This document shows positions 8,757 to 17,173 of a stretch of 64,000 nt of DNA, piece by piece. Made by a program: the position numbers and the translations under genes. Position 1 is the first letter of the stretch; each line of letters starts with the position of its first letter. The stretch is from an uncultured Eubacteriales bacterium (lineage in GTDB: Bacteria > Bacillota > Clostridia > Oscillospirales > Acutalibacteraceae), in assembly GCA_934457095.1 (NCBI GenBank), contig CAKSHJ010000001.1, positions 310,001-374,000 of the forward strand, in the 5' to 3' direction. The notes below the pieces were generated by a model, which saw only the letters and a list, made by a program, of their open reading frames with translations, searched no databases and was not told the DNA's origin.

Positions 8757-9953
8757 TCAAAACGGCTCCGGACAAATATAATTGAGCTGACCTACCTGTT
8801 TACCTCCACGCAAATAAATACGCGGCACACGTTTGCCTACCAAACAAACCATTTCATAATGAATGGTGCTGTTAAAAGAAGCAAGCTCATCTACCGGAAT
8901 AAAGCCCTGACCGTCCTTACCGAAAATCGTCACAGTCATGCCTTCCCGCGCCTTCGGTATGTCGGTCACATCCAGCATAAGCTGGTCCATACAAACCCGG
9001 CCTACCACTCTAGCACGCTCACCGCAAACCAACATATCGGCATGGTCATGCAACAATCTCGGATAGCCGTCAGCATAGCCAATGGGTACTGTGGCAAGCC
9101 TTGTTTTCTTCTGCGTCACAAAACAACGCCCATAACTTACACTGGTATTTTCCGCAACGGTTTTTATCATGGAAATCACAGTTTTCAGTTCCATTGCGGG
9201 CTGAAGATTCAGCGGATTTCTCATATTGGCAGAGGGCAACAAACCATACAAAATAATACCTGGGCGCACCATATCCAATTGCATTTCGGGGTAATCTAAA
9301 ATAGCGCCGCTGTTTGCACAATGACGCAATTCAAACTCCACACCTCGTTTTTTCAGGCCGCTGACAACGCTCAAAAAATCCTCAAATTGCTTTTCGGTAA
9401 AAAAATCTCCCGGCTCTCCCTCGTCCGAAACAGCAAAATGGGTAAAAATGCCCTCCGAATACAGACCCGGCATATGGCACACCGCCTCTATTTCGTCCAA
9501 TACTTCGGCATCGCGCTCCGGCATATGATACAAAAATCCAATGCGACTCATACCGGTATCCACCTTGACATGAATTTTCACTTGCACGCCCGCTTTTTGT
9601 GCATGCTCTGCCAATTCTTTTCCGTAAGCGTAGGAAAACACCGTTTGCGAAATTTGCAGCTCATGCAATCTTGCGGCCTCCTGCGGCGGCGTATAGCCCA
9701 GTATCAGCATATGCCCGCCGATGCCGCTTCTACGCAATTGCACCGCCTCCTCCAAGTTGGAGACCGCAAACCAGTCTGCTCCGGCATTTTCCAGCTCCTT
9801 TGCCACAAAAGCGGCGCCATGTCCGTAGCCGTCCGCCTTTACTACGCAGCAAATTTTCGTTCCTGAATTTAGAGATTGTTTAATTTCCCAGTAATTATGC
9901 GTAATTGCATCCAAATTGATTTCCGCCCAAGTGCGTTTGAAAAAGTTCTCCAT
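8757..9953 (-). CDS. alr: Alanine racemase
   Basis: The 398-residue fold-type III PLP enzyme makes D-alanine for peptidoglycan. The cofactor lysine is in VVKADGYGHGA (about residue 39). The second-base tyrosine region VSYGRCF and the segment PIGYADGYPR are present in the C-terminal domain. The length is normal. The gene is alone, with intergenic DNA on both sides and its own promoter. No acpS or antitoxin gene, common neighbours elsewhere, is adjacent. The start is the first ATG of the family-typical N-terminus (RTWAEINLDAI). The GGGG element upstream is a modest ribosome binding site. Confidence 0.97.
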   Translation of the reverse strand: MENFFKRTWAEINLDAITHNYWEIKQSLNSGTKICCVVKADGYGHGAAFVAKELENAGADWFAVSNLEEAVQLRRSGIGGHMLILGYTPPQEAARLHELQISQTVFSYAYGKELAEHAQKAGVQVKIHVKVDTGMSRIGFLYHMPERDAEVLDEIEAVCHMPGLYSEGIFTHFAVSDEGEPGDFFTEKQFEDFLSVVSGLKKRGVEFELRHCANSGAILDYPEMQLDMVRPGIILYGLLPSANMRNPLNLQPAMELKTVISMIKTVAENTSVSYGRCFVTQKKTRLATVPIGYADGYPRLLHDHADMLVCGERARVVGRVCMDQLMLDVTDIPKAREGMTVTIFGKDGQGFIPVDELASFNSTIHYEMVCLVGKRVPRIYLRGGKQVGQLNYICPEPF

Positions 9954-10000
9954 ATTGCCAACCCCGGTGTTTTGTAAAAGTCGTATTTCGGTTACTCTAT

Positions 10001-10029
10001 ATTATATGACTACCTAAGAAAATAGTCAA
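10001..10029 (-). promoter_or_regulatory. Promoter of alr
   Basis: On the minus strand TTGACT (10024-10029) and TATAAT (10001-10006) are separated by exactly 17 bp, about 50 bp before the alr start. Confidence 0.75.
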
Positions 10030-10116
10030 CTCTACATATATTTTCCACAAAAAATAGGAAATTTTTTTATTAAAAGCGCATACACTGGAACAATGTATTC
10101 TCAAAAAAGAAAGGTG

Positions 10117-10266
10117 ATGAAAAAATTGGAGAACGGTATAAGCATACATTGTCCGCAGAGCATAGATGTGCATTTGTTTGCAAAGTTGTTTGCAAATTTA
10201 AGCAAAGGCGTTGATTTGGACGATTTGATTTTCAGCGGCGAGGAATGGCATAAAAGCGAGCGTTAA
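10117..10266 (+). CDS. Small ORF of unknown function (49 aa)
   Basis: The frame encodes a 49-residue acidic peptide with LFAKLFANLSKGVDLDDL and a GEEWHKSER end. I do not recognise it. Support comes from an AAAGGTGAT element at 10110-10118, good codon-like composition, and a clean terminator 20 bp after the stop. The start is ambiguous. The ATG at 10117 lies inside the Shine-Dalgarno element, an in-frame ATG is at 10093, and a TTG at 10126 has the best spacing. It lies between the divergent alr promoter and the purL terminator, so it must have its own promoter, and none is obvious. Confidence 0.5.
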   Translation: MKKLENGISIHCPQSIDVHLFAKLFANLSKGVDLDDLIFSGEEWHKSER

Positions 10267-10287
10267 TCTCATTCATTTTTTACCAAC

Positions 10288-10311
10288 CCCACATACTGTG
10301 GGCATTTTTTT
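10288..10311 (+). terminator. Terminator after the 49-aa ORF
   Basis: CCCACA and TGTGGG pair over a 3-nt loop, followed by CATTTTTTT. Confidence 0.75.
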
Positions 10312-10313
10312 GC

Positions 10314-10341
10314 ACAAAAAAGCCGCCTGTTTCACGGCAGC
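10314..10341 (-). terminator. Terminator of purL
   Basis: Read on the minus strand, GCTGCC pairs with GGCGGC (one G-U) over an 8-nt loop and is followed by a run of T's. Confidence 0.75.
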
Positions 10342-10351
10342 CTTTTTTCTT

Positions 10352-13300
10352 TTATTTGAAATAGTTCACACCCGAAACAAATAATTTTTGGTCTTTTTCG
10401 CCCGGCACATTTTTATATAAGTGATTACCAAAGCGTTCCGAATGCCCCATTTTACCTAATATACGACCATCTAGGCTGGTAATTCCCTCCACCGCGCAAA
10501 CAGAACCATTAGGATTCCATAAAACTTCTCCGGAAGGTTCGCCGTCGGGCGTTGTATATTGAAACGCAATTTGCCCGTTTGCTATGAGTTGCTGCATGAC
10601 CTCGTCATTTGCAATAAACCGCCCCTCTCCGTGAGAAACCGGAACAGTGAATACATCTCCGGCGGAAATACCCGAAAGCCACGGAGATTTCACAGAAACC
10701 GCCTTGGTATATACCATACGGGAAATATGGCGACCAAGGGTATTAAAAGTCAAGGTAGGCGCTTGCGCATTCGGCTCAATAATTTTGCCGTAAGGCACCA
10801 AACCCAGTTTAATCAATGCCTGAAATCCATTACAAATACCCAACATTAAGCCGTCACGATTTTCCAACAAATTGCTCACAGCCTCTTTTATCCTCGGATT
10901 GCGAAAGGTCGTTGCAATGAATTTTCCGGAACCATCCGGCTCATCGCCGCCGGAAAAACCACCTGGCAACATGACAATTTGCGCCCGGTCAATTCCCCGC
11001 ACCATCTCGGCAATGGTCTGTTCAATATCCTGCGAGGTCAAATTTTTCACCACAAATATTTCTGCAATTGCACCGGCGCGTTCAAAGGCTCTCGCCGAAT
11101 CCACCTCGCAATTAGTACCCGGAAATACCGGTATAAATACCCTTGGCTTTGCACTTTTTATGGCCGGAGTACCTTGAAAACGCTCGGTATACACTCCTAC
11201 CTCATGCGTCAGAGTAATGCTTTTTGCCTGCGTTGGAAAAATGCTCTCCAACGTACCGGTCCATGCGCGAAGCAATCGTTCCAGCGGCAGAGTCGTTTGT
11301 TCCAGATCAATTTGGGGTGTTTCCATGGTTCTCCCCAGTACAATCGCCCCTAATTCCTCCGGCAACACAGCAACATTGTCCAATTCTAAAATGAGCGCAC
11401 CGCCTGAAGGCGCAAATAAAAGTGTTTCATTCAAAATACCCTCTGCAAAAGCAAAACCAACTCGATTACCAAAGCACATTTTGGCAACGGCTGCTGCAAC
11501 ACCGCCCTCTTTCACTACCGAGGCCGCCCGTACATCGCCGCTTTGATTCATACGATGCACTACTTGATAAAGCGTTTTTAATTTTTTCCAATCGGGCAAA
11601 AGGGTATCCCCATCCTGTGGTACAGGTAGCAACACCACCGTGGAATCTGCCTTGGAGAAAACAGCGGAAATCGTTTTACTTGCCTTAGTCATAACAACGG
11701 CAAAGCTGACCAAAGTCGGTGGTACATCCATGCTTTCAAACGATCCGGACATGCTGTCTTTGCCGCCAATTGCGGGGATTTCCAAACCCAATTGCGCGGT
11801 TAATGCCCCCAATAAAGCCGCTGTAGGCTTACCCCAACGCTTGGGTTCACCCCGTAGACGCTCAAAATATTCCTGAAAGGTCAAGCGTGCCTTAAGAGGG
11901 TCTGCGCCTACTGCCGCCAATTTGGAGAGACTTTCCACCACGGCATACGCCGCCCCATGAAACGGACTGAATTTGGCAATCCCCGGAATATAGCCGTAGC
12001 TCATAGCGGTAGCATCATCGGTCTCTCCGGTCTGCAGCGGAAGCTTTGCCACCATGGCCTCCTCCGGGGTAAGCTGATATTTTCCCGCAAATGGCATATG
12101 CACCGTACCGACGCCGATGCTGGCATCAAATCGCTCTACCATGCCCTTTTGACTCGCCACCTCTAAGCGTGCAAGATTTTCTTCAAATGCCTGCGCAAGC
12201 GGCTTGCCTACTAACGTCTGTGGCACCGAATCCCGGTAATTTTCCTCTGCTTTGGGTGCGGTAATGACCGCTTGTGCAGTTTGTGTTACACCGTTTGTAT
12301 TTAAAAATGCACGACTTACATTCACAATGGTATTGCCGCGCCAAAACATTTTCAGTCTTGGCTCCGCAGTGACTACCGCCACCGGCTGTGCATGTAAATT
12401 TTCTGTTTTTGCCGCCTGTATAAAAGCTTCCACATCATTTTTGTCCAGTACCACCGCCATTCTTTCCTGAGATTCAGAAATGGCAAGCTCTGTGCCATCC
12501 AATCCCTCATATTTTTTGGGTATGCTGTCTAAATCAATGCGCAAGCCGTCTGCCAATTCGCCAATGGCAACGCAAACGCCTCCCGCACCGAAATCGTTGC
12601 AGCGTTTAATCAATTTAGAAACTGCGCCGTTGCGGAATAAGCGCTGAATTTTACGCTCTGTAGGCGGATTACCCTTTTGCACCTCTGCCCCACACACTTC
12701 AATGGAATCGGTTGTGTGCGCTTTCGAAGAGCCGGTTGCACCGCCGCAACCATCGCGCCCGGTGGCCCCGCCCAAAAGCACAATCACGTCTCCCGCCTGC
12801 GGTATTCCCCGCTGCACATTTTCCTTGGGCGAGGCTCCGATAACCGCACCGATTTCCATACGCTTTGCAACATAACCCTCATCGTACAGCTCAGTAACCT
12901 GACCGGTAGCCAGCCCGATTTGATTACCGTAGGAACTATACCCTGCCGCCGCTGTTTCGGTAATCATACGGGTGGGCAATTTGCCCGACAGAGTCTGCTC
13001 AAACGGAGTTCTCGGGTCTGCCGAACCGGTAACTCGCATGGCCTGATATACATATGCTCTACCCGACAGCGGGTCTCGAATGGCGCCGCCCAAACAAGTC
13101 GCCGCTCCCCCAAACGGCTCAATTTCGGTCGGGTGGTTATGTGTTTCATTTTTAAATTGTACCAACCATTGCTCGGTTTTGCCGTCAATTTCCACCGGCG
13201 CCTCAATGGAGCACGCGTTGATTTCCTCACTAATATCCAAGTCGTCCAATTTGCCCTGTCTGCGCAACAGCTTTGCTCCAATTACCGCCATGTCCATCAA

Positions 13301-14116
13301 GCAAACCGGACGATCCGTGTTGCCGTATACTGTATTGCGCGCCTCAAAATATTGCTGTAAGGCCTGCTCAATCGCATGACTCAGCGCCCCTTTTTCAATC
13401 TCAATAGATTCCAATTCGGTAAAAAACGTGGTGTGGCGGCAGTGATCCGACCAATAAGTATCAATCACGCGCAGCTCGGTTACATATGGGTCTCTGTGTT
13501 CCTCGTCTCTAAAGTAATCGCGGCAAAATTTTAAATCCGCAAGCGTCATGGCAAAGCCCATTTTGTTATAATAGTGCAATAACTCCGCATCATCCCAAGC
13601 AATCAAACCCTTTACCTGCTCTACATCGGCCGGTACCTCCACCTGCATATCCAAAGAAGCCGGCTTTTCCGGCGCAGCCAGACGAGATTCTACCGGGTTA
13701 ATCAAGTAACGCTGTATTTTCTGCATGTCCGCCTCGGAAAGATTGCCCTTTATGGCAATGACCCGCGCCGTAGTCACCTTGGGACGCTCGCCCTGCGTAA
13801 GCAACTGCACGCATTGCGCTGCCGAATCCGCACGTTGATCATATTGACCGGGCAAATATTCCATGGCAAAAATACGGTAATTGTCCGAGAGCGGCAGTTC
13901 CTCGCGATACAAACAATCCACATTCGGCTCGGAAAAAATCATGCTTTCGGCATCCTTTTGTTCATTTTCTAAGAGTCCCTGCACATCATAGCGGTGAAAA
14001 AGACGCAGCTCCCGTATGCCTTTTATGCCCAAATTCTCGGTTAAATCCGCCGCAATACGCTTTGCCTCTATTGCAAATTCCTCTTTTTTTTCAACGAATA
14101 TTCTCGTAACCGTCAT
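10352..14116 (-). CDS. purL: Phosphoribosylformylglycinamidine synthase, single-chain
   Basis: The 1254-residue enzyme converts FGAR to FGAM in purine synthesis. It is the large fused form. The N-terminal and FGAM synthase parts show SDHCRHTTFF, ATP-binding text such as NETHNHPTEIEPFGGAATC, and a second AIRS-like domain with GAVGADPLKARLTF-type sequence. The C-terminal class I glutaminase begins PRVFIPVFPGTNCE and carries the nucleophile in GICNGFQALIKLG. ATG 14116 is chosen over the more upstream frame start because GGGAGGAACT lies directly before it. No other pur gene is adjacent. Confidence 0.96.
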   Translation of the reverse strand: MTVTRIFVEKKEEFAIEAKRIAADLTENLGIKGIRELRLFHRYDVQGLLENEQKDAESMIFSEPNVDCLYREELPLSDNYRIFAMEYLPGQYDQRADSAAQCVQLLTQGERPKVTTARVIAIKGNLSEADMQKIQRYLINPVESRLAAPEKPASLDMQVEVPADVEQVKGLIAWDDAELLHYYNKMGFAMTLADLKFCRDYFRDEEHRDPYVTELRVIDTYWSDHCRHTTFFTELESIEIEKGALSHAIEQALQQYFEARNTVYGNTDRPVCLMDMAVIGAKLLRRQGKLDDLDISEEINACSIEAPVEIDGKTEQWLVQFKNETHNHPTEIEPFGGAATCLGGAIRDPLSGRAYVYQAMRVTGSADPRTPFEQTLSGKLPTRMITETAAAGYSSYGNQIGLATGQVTELYDEGYVAKRMEIGAVIGASPKENVQRGIPQAGDVIVLLGGATGRDGCGGATGSSKAHTTDSIEVCGAEVQKGNPPTERKIQRLFRNGAVSKLIKRCNDFGAGGVCVAIGELADGLRIDLDSIPKKYEGLDGTELAISESQERMAVVLDKNDVEAFIQAAKTENLHAQPVAVVTAEPRLKMFWRGNTIVNVSRAFLNTNGVTQTAQAVITAPKAEENYRDSVPQTLVGKPLAQAFEENLARLEVASQKGMVERFDASIGVGTVHMPFAGKYQLTPEEAMVAKLPLQTGETDDATAMSYGYIPGIAKFSPFHGAAYAVVESLSKLAAVGADPLKARLTFQEYFERLRGEPKRWGKPTAALLGALTAQLGLEIPAIGGKDSMSGSFESMDVPPTLVSFAVVMTKASKTISAVFSKADSTVVLLPVPQDGDTLLPDWKKLKTLYQVVHRMNQSGDVRAASVVKEGGVAAAVAKMCFGNRVGFAFAEGILNETLLFAPSGGALILELDNVAVLPEELGAIVLGRTMETPQIDLEQTTLPLERLLRAWTGTLESIFPTQAKSITLTHEVGVYTERFQGTPAIKSAKPRVFIPVFPGTNCEVDSARAFERAGAIAEIFVVKNLTSQDIEQTIAEMVRGIDRAQIVMLPGGFSGGDEPDGSGKFIATTFRNPRIKEAVSNLLENRDGLMLGICNGFQALIKLGLVPYGKIIEPNAQAPTLTFNTLGRHISRMVYTKAVSVKSPWLSGISAGDVFTVPVSHGEGRFIANDEVMQQLIANGQIAFQYTTPDGEPSGEVLWNPNGSVCAVEGITSLDGRILGKMGHSERFGNHLYKNVPGEKDQKLFVSGVNYFK

Positions 14117-14193
14117 AGTTCCTCCCATTCTCCTATGCATACTGCATTTCTCTGTTTTTCCATACTGCCCCAACGCAATAAAGTATTGGTTTT

Positions 14194-14222
14194 ATTTTAT
14201 CATAGTTCCTTATTTTTATAAA
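14194..14222 (-). promoter_or_regulatory. Weak candidate promoter of purL
   Basis: On the minus strand TTTATA and TAAAAT are separated by 17 bp. The -35 is poor. I see no guanine riboswitch consensus in the leader. Confidence 0.35.
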
Positions 14223-14263
14223 GAGGAAATCCCGCTTTTAAAAAATTTTCTTACATAAGCACA

Positions 14264-14288
14264 TAAAAAAAAGAAGGGCTTTCCCTTC
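14264..14288 (-). terminator. Terminator of the patatin-like gene
   Basis: GAAGGG pairs with CCCTTC over a 4-nt loop, with an eight-base T-run on the minus strand. Confidence 0.85.
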
Positions 14289-14291
14289 CAT

Positions 14292-15161
14292 TTAAACCGT
14301 CTGCACCGTATGTTCGGCCAGCATTGCCCGAATTTCGTCCACACGCTTTAATGCGTCATGATAGCCCAAATCAAACACAGCCATTAAAGTATCGGAATCC
14401 TTTTCATAGCGACTGATGTCAATAGGCTTGCTGGGTATAACCACCACAGCCTTACCCTTTTTCTCCAATATTTGGCAAAAAATACGCTGGTCATTATACA
14501 CCTGAGCACGCCTATCCATAGCTCTTAAAAGCGCTGGATAACGGTAATATTTTGCTTTCATCAGTCTTCTGGGAAAATCCGGTTTATTCGTTTTGTAAAA
14601 ATGCGCCTCACGAGTAAATACCACCACATGATATTCATTACCGTCGCAAACAGAGCGTTCTATAGGAATCGGCACAGCAATGCCGCCATCAAGCAAACGG
14701 TAGCCGCCCAACTTAATGACTCGCGATAAAAACGGCAGAGAACTCGAGGCGCGCACGGCAATCATACGCTCGTCCAAATCTCGCTTGGTAAAATAGACCG
14801 GTAAACCTGTTTTAATATCGGTAGCGGCAATACTCAAATGTACCTTGGAGTTGTAAAAAGTATCAAAATCAAACGGCAATGTGGTATGGAACAAATCGCC
14901 GAATAAATAGTCAAAATTAAATATACAGCCCGAGGTAAGGAAATTCTTCACGCTGACATACTGCTGTCCCTGCACATAACGCTGAAAAATGGCGTGGTTC
15001 CGGTACGCCTGTCCGGAAACATAGCTTAGCGCGTTACACGCCCCCGCCGAAACTCCGTAAACACTCGGAAATTGTATGTGATTGTCCTCAAATGCACAAA
15101 GCACGCCGGCCGTATAAGCGCCGCGCATACCACCGCCCTCCAGCACCAGCCCCACCGACAT
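14292..15161 (-). CDS. Patatin-like phospholipase family protein
   Basis: The 289-residue protein starts with the oxyanion-hole motif LEGGGMRGAY and carries the nucleophile elbow GVSAGA (serine at about residue 39) and the dyad aspartate in LLDGGIAVPIP. This is the complete patatin catalytic set, so it should hydrolyse acyl esters, probably of phospholipids, in the cytoplasm or at the membrane face. The domain plan matches the bacterial RssA/YjjU-type group. There is no signal peptide. The start follows AAAGGAGG with 8-bp spacing. It is monocistronic with its own promoter and terminator. Confidence 0.9.
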   Translation of the reverse strand: MSVGLVLEGGGMRGAYTAGVLCAFEDNHIQFPSVYGVSAGACNALSYVSGQAYRNHAIFQRYVQGQQYVSVKNFLTSGCIFNFDYLFGDLFHTTLPFDFDTFYNSKVHLSIAATDIKTGLPVYFTKRDLDERMIAVRASSSLPFLSRVIKLGGYRLLDGGIAVPIPIERSVCDGNEYHVVVFTREAHFYKTNKPDFPRRLMKAKYYRYPALLRAMDRRAQVYNDQRIFCQILEKKGKAVVVIPSKPIDISRYEKDSDTLMAVFDLGYHDALKRVDEIRAMLAEHTVQTV

Positions 15162-15196
15162 CGTTCTCGCCTCCTTTGCTTCCGCCTGTGTTTTTT

Positions 15197-15225
15197 ATTA
15201 TAACGGAAACCACCGCTTTTTACAA
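15197..15225 (-). promoter_or_regulatory. Promoter of the patatin-like gene
   Basis: Minus-strand TTGTAA and TATAAT are separated by 17 bp and end about 35 bp before the start codon. Confidence 0.65.
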
Positions 15226-15272
15226 GTCTTGACAAAAGAGAAAACAATTGCAAATAAATATTCGGATAGCTC

Positions 15273-15301
15273 TTGATTTTACCGTTTATTTTGAGTATAA
15301 T
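15273..15301 (+). promoter_or_regulatory. Promoter of tRNA-Val
   Basis: TTGATT (15273-15278) and TATAAT (15296-15301) are separated by 17 bp and lie 16 bp before the mature tRNA 5' end. Confidence 0.75.
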
Positions 15302-15317
15302 GAGGAAGTACCAATTC

Positions 15318-15393
15318 GGATGTTTAGCTCAGCTGGTAGAGCATTTGCTTGACGTGCAAAGGGTCAGCGGTTCAAGTCCGTTAACATCCACCA
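15318..15393 (+). tRNA. tRNA-Val (anticodon GAC)
   Basis: The 76-nt cloverleaf includes an encoded CCA end. The acceptor stem GGATGTT/AACATCC is perfect. The D-stem is GCTC/GAGC, the anticodon stem TTTGC/GCAAA, with loop TTGACGT giving anticodon GAC. The T-arm loop is TTCAAGT, with one G-U pair in its stem. GAC reads the valine codons GUC and GUU. The gene stands alone between its own promoter and terminator. Confidence 0.95.
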
Positions 15394-15396
15394 GAC

Positions 15397-15440
15397 GGAG
15401 TCTGGATGCACTTTCGCGTCCTTAGACTCCATTTTTATTT
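15397..15440 (+). terminator. Terminator of tRNA-Val
   Basis: GGAGTCT pairs with AGACTCC and encloses a second helix GGATGC/GCGTCC. The structure is followed by ATTTTTATTTT. Confidence 0.85.
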
Positions 15441-15502
15441 TATTGCTCATTTTCTCGCGCAAAAACATGTACCTATTTCGTACCCTCCTTGCATATTTCT
15501 CG

Positions 15503-15541
15503 GGATAACAAAGCCTTTTTGTTATCCTAATTTTATTTTTT
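15503..15541 (+). terminator. Second hairpin terminator in the tRNA-ACP gap
   Basis: A 9-bp perfect stem (15503-15511 with 15519-15527) is followed by a T-rich tract. It may be a backup terminator or the end of a short unrecognised transcript. Confidence 0.6.
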
Positions 15542-15659
15542 GCAATACTGCAAGTACAGTCTGCTTTTTTTAAGCGCATGTTTTTTGGGCGTATTGTCGA
15601 TTGACAAGCATAAGCGGCAATGCTAATATTTTAAATAACAAATATAAAGGGGTTTTTTT

Positions 15660-15890
15660 ATGATTTTTGATTATCTTTCAGATTTGCTGACCGAAAAATA
15701 CGGCTTTGAACGCACCGAAATTACCATGGAAACCGGTCTGCGCGAGCTGGGTCTGGACTCTCTGGATGTGATTGACATTCTGGTGGAACTGGAGGAAAAA
15801 GTAGGCACCGAAATCGAGCTGGAACAAAAGGTGGAAACCGTAGGCGAATTGGTGTGTTACATTGAGAAAAAATGTGACGAAAACAATTGA
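15660..15890 (+). CDS. Acyl carrier protein
   Basis: The 76-residue acidic protein has the phosphopantetheine attachment motif LGLDSLDVIDI (serine at about residue 37). The size and helix pattern are those of a stand-alone type II ACP. The start follows AAAGGGG. It heads a four-gene run (ACP, two ketosynthases, acyl ligase) with only 41 bp before the first ketosynthase, so it is probably the dedicated carrier of this pathway and not the housekeeping ACP. No holo-ACP synthase is nearby, so the modifying enzyme must be encoded elsewhere. Confidence 0.92.
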   Translation: MIFDYLSDLLTEKYGFERTEITMETGLRELGLDSLDVIDILVELEEKVGTEIELEQKVETVGELVCYIEKKCDENN

Positions 15891-15931
15891 GTGGCGGCAA
15901 GGCACCTGAAATGTAAAGGAGTGTGACGATT

Positions 15932-17173
15932 ATGAAACGCGTTGCTGTAACCGGTTTGGGCGCTGTTACGCCCATCGGAAATACGGTTGCCGATTTTTGG
16001 AGCAATCTGAAAAACGGCGTTTGCGGCATCAAAGAAATTACCAAATTTGATACAACCGACTATAAAGTAAAACTTGCAGCTGAGGTTCACGGCTTTGACC
16101 CGCTGCAATATATAGACAAAACAGAACTGCGCCACACCGACCTTTATGCACAATATGCCATAGCGGCCGCCTGTCAGGCCATGCAGGACAGCGGTATTCA
16201 AAATACCGTAGCACCCGAACGCATCGGCGTTTATATGGGTTCGGGTATCGGTGGCATGAGCACCTTTATGCATGAGCATACCGCGCTTTTGGAAAAAGGA
16301 CCTCGTAAGGTTTCTCCGTATTTTATTCCTATGATGATTGCAAATATTGCCGCCGGTATGATTGCCATTCGTTTTGACTGTAAAAATTCGGCTATGCCCG
16401 CTGTGACCGCCTGTGCCTCCGGCACTAACGCCATCGGCGAGGCTTTGCGTATGATTCGCCACGGCTATGCCGACGCTATGATTGCAGGCGGCGCAGAAGC
16501 TACGATTAACGAAATTACCGCAGCTGGTTTTACCAATATGCGTGCGCTCTCGGTAGCCGATGACCCCAAAACCGCCTGTCTTCCCTTTGACGCGCGGCGG
16601 TGCGGTTTTATTATGGGCGAGGGTGCGGGTGCGCTGATTTTAGAGGAAATGGAGCATGCCAAAAAACGCGGCGCACACATTTATGCCGAACTTTGCGGCT
16701 ACGGCTCCACCTGCGATGCGTATCATATTACCGCTCCGCAACCACAGGCTCAGGGAGGCGCTACCGCCATTGCGCAGGCTTTTCAAGAGCTGAACAAAAC
16801 CACGGAACATATTTATATCAATGCGCACGGCACCGGCACGCCGCTCAATGATAAAGCCGAAACACTTGCTATTAAAAAGGCTCTGGGCGAAACGCTTGCC
16901 CGTAAAGCTTTCATTAGCTCTACGAAATCTATGACCGGCCATATGTTCGGCGCGGCAGGCGCGGTGGAAGCCATTGCTGCTGTTTTGGCATTGCAAGAGC
17001 AAATTGTACCTCCCACCATAGGTTTGACCCAACCCGATCCCGAATGCGACTTGGACTATGTTCCGCTCACAGCCCGCAAGGCGGTGTTGGACTGTGCTTT
17101 GTCAACCTCGCTGGGCTTCGGCGGACACAATGCCTGTATTGCGTTTGGCAGAATGGGCGGTGAATCCACATGA
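15932..17173 (+). CDS. Beta-ketoacyl-ACP synthase II-type (KS1)
   Basis: The 413-residue thiolase-fold condensing enzyme has a full triad: Cys161 in VTACASGTNAIGEA, His299 in NAHGTGTPLND and His337 in KSMTGHMFG (Lys332). It therefore can perform decarboxylative chain extension with malonyl-ACP. The ATG at 15932 sits 9 bp after AAAGGAG and is preferred to the upstream GTG. The stop overlaps the start of the next ketosynthase by 4 bp (ATGA), which implies translational coupling and perhaps a 1:1 complex. By sequence it looks FabF-like, and the chain length is unknown. Confidence 0.92.
   Translation: MKRVAVTGLGAVTPIGNTVADFWSNLKNGVCGIKEITKFDTTDYKVKLAAEVHGFDPLQYIDKTELRHTDLYAQYAIAAACQAMQDSGIQNTVAPERIGVYMGSGIGGMSTFMHEHTALLEKGPRKVSPYFIPMMIANIAAGMIAIRFDCKNSAMPAVTACASGTNAIGEALRMIRHGYADAMIAGGAEATINEITAAGFTNMRALSVADDPKTACLPFDARRCGFIMGEGAGALILEEMEHAKKRGAHIYAELCGYGSTCDAYHITAPQPQAQGGATAIAQAFQELNKTTEHIYINAHGTGTPLNDKAETLAIKKALGETLARKAFISSTKSMTGHMFGAAGAVEAIAAVLALQEQIVPPTIGLTQPDPECDLDYVPLTARKAVLDCALSTSLGFGGHNACIAFGRMGGEST

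Noticed and set aside
8740..8766. Terminator downstream of alr
   Set aside because: The GCCGT/ACGGC hairpin exists, but on the alr strand it is followed by A's, not T's.
12677..13360. 227-codon plus-strand frame inside purL
   Set aside because: It lies entirely opposite conserved purL coding sequence and has no ribosome binding site.
14117..14260. Purine riboswitch upstream of purL
   Set aside because: The leader is short and AT-rich and lacks the conserved guanine aptamer loops.
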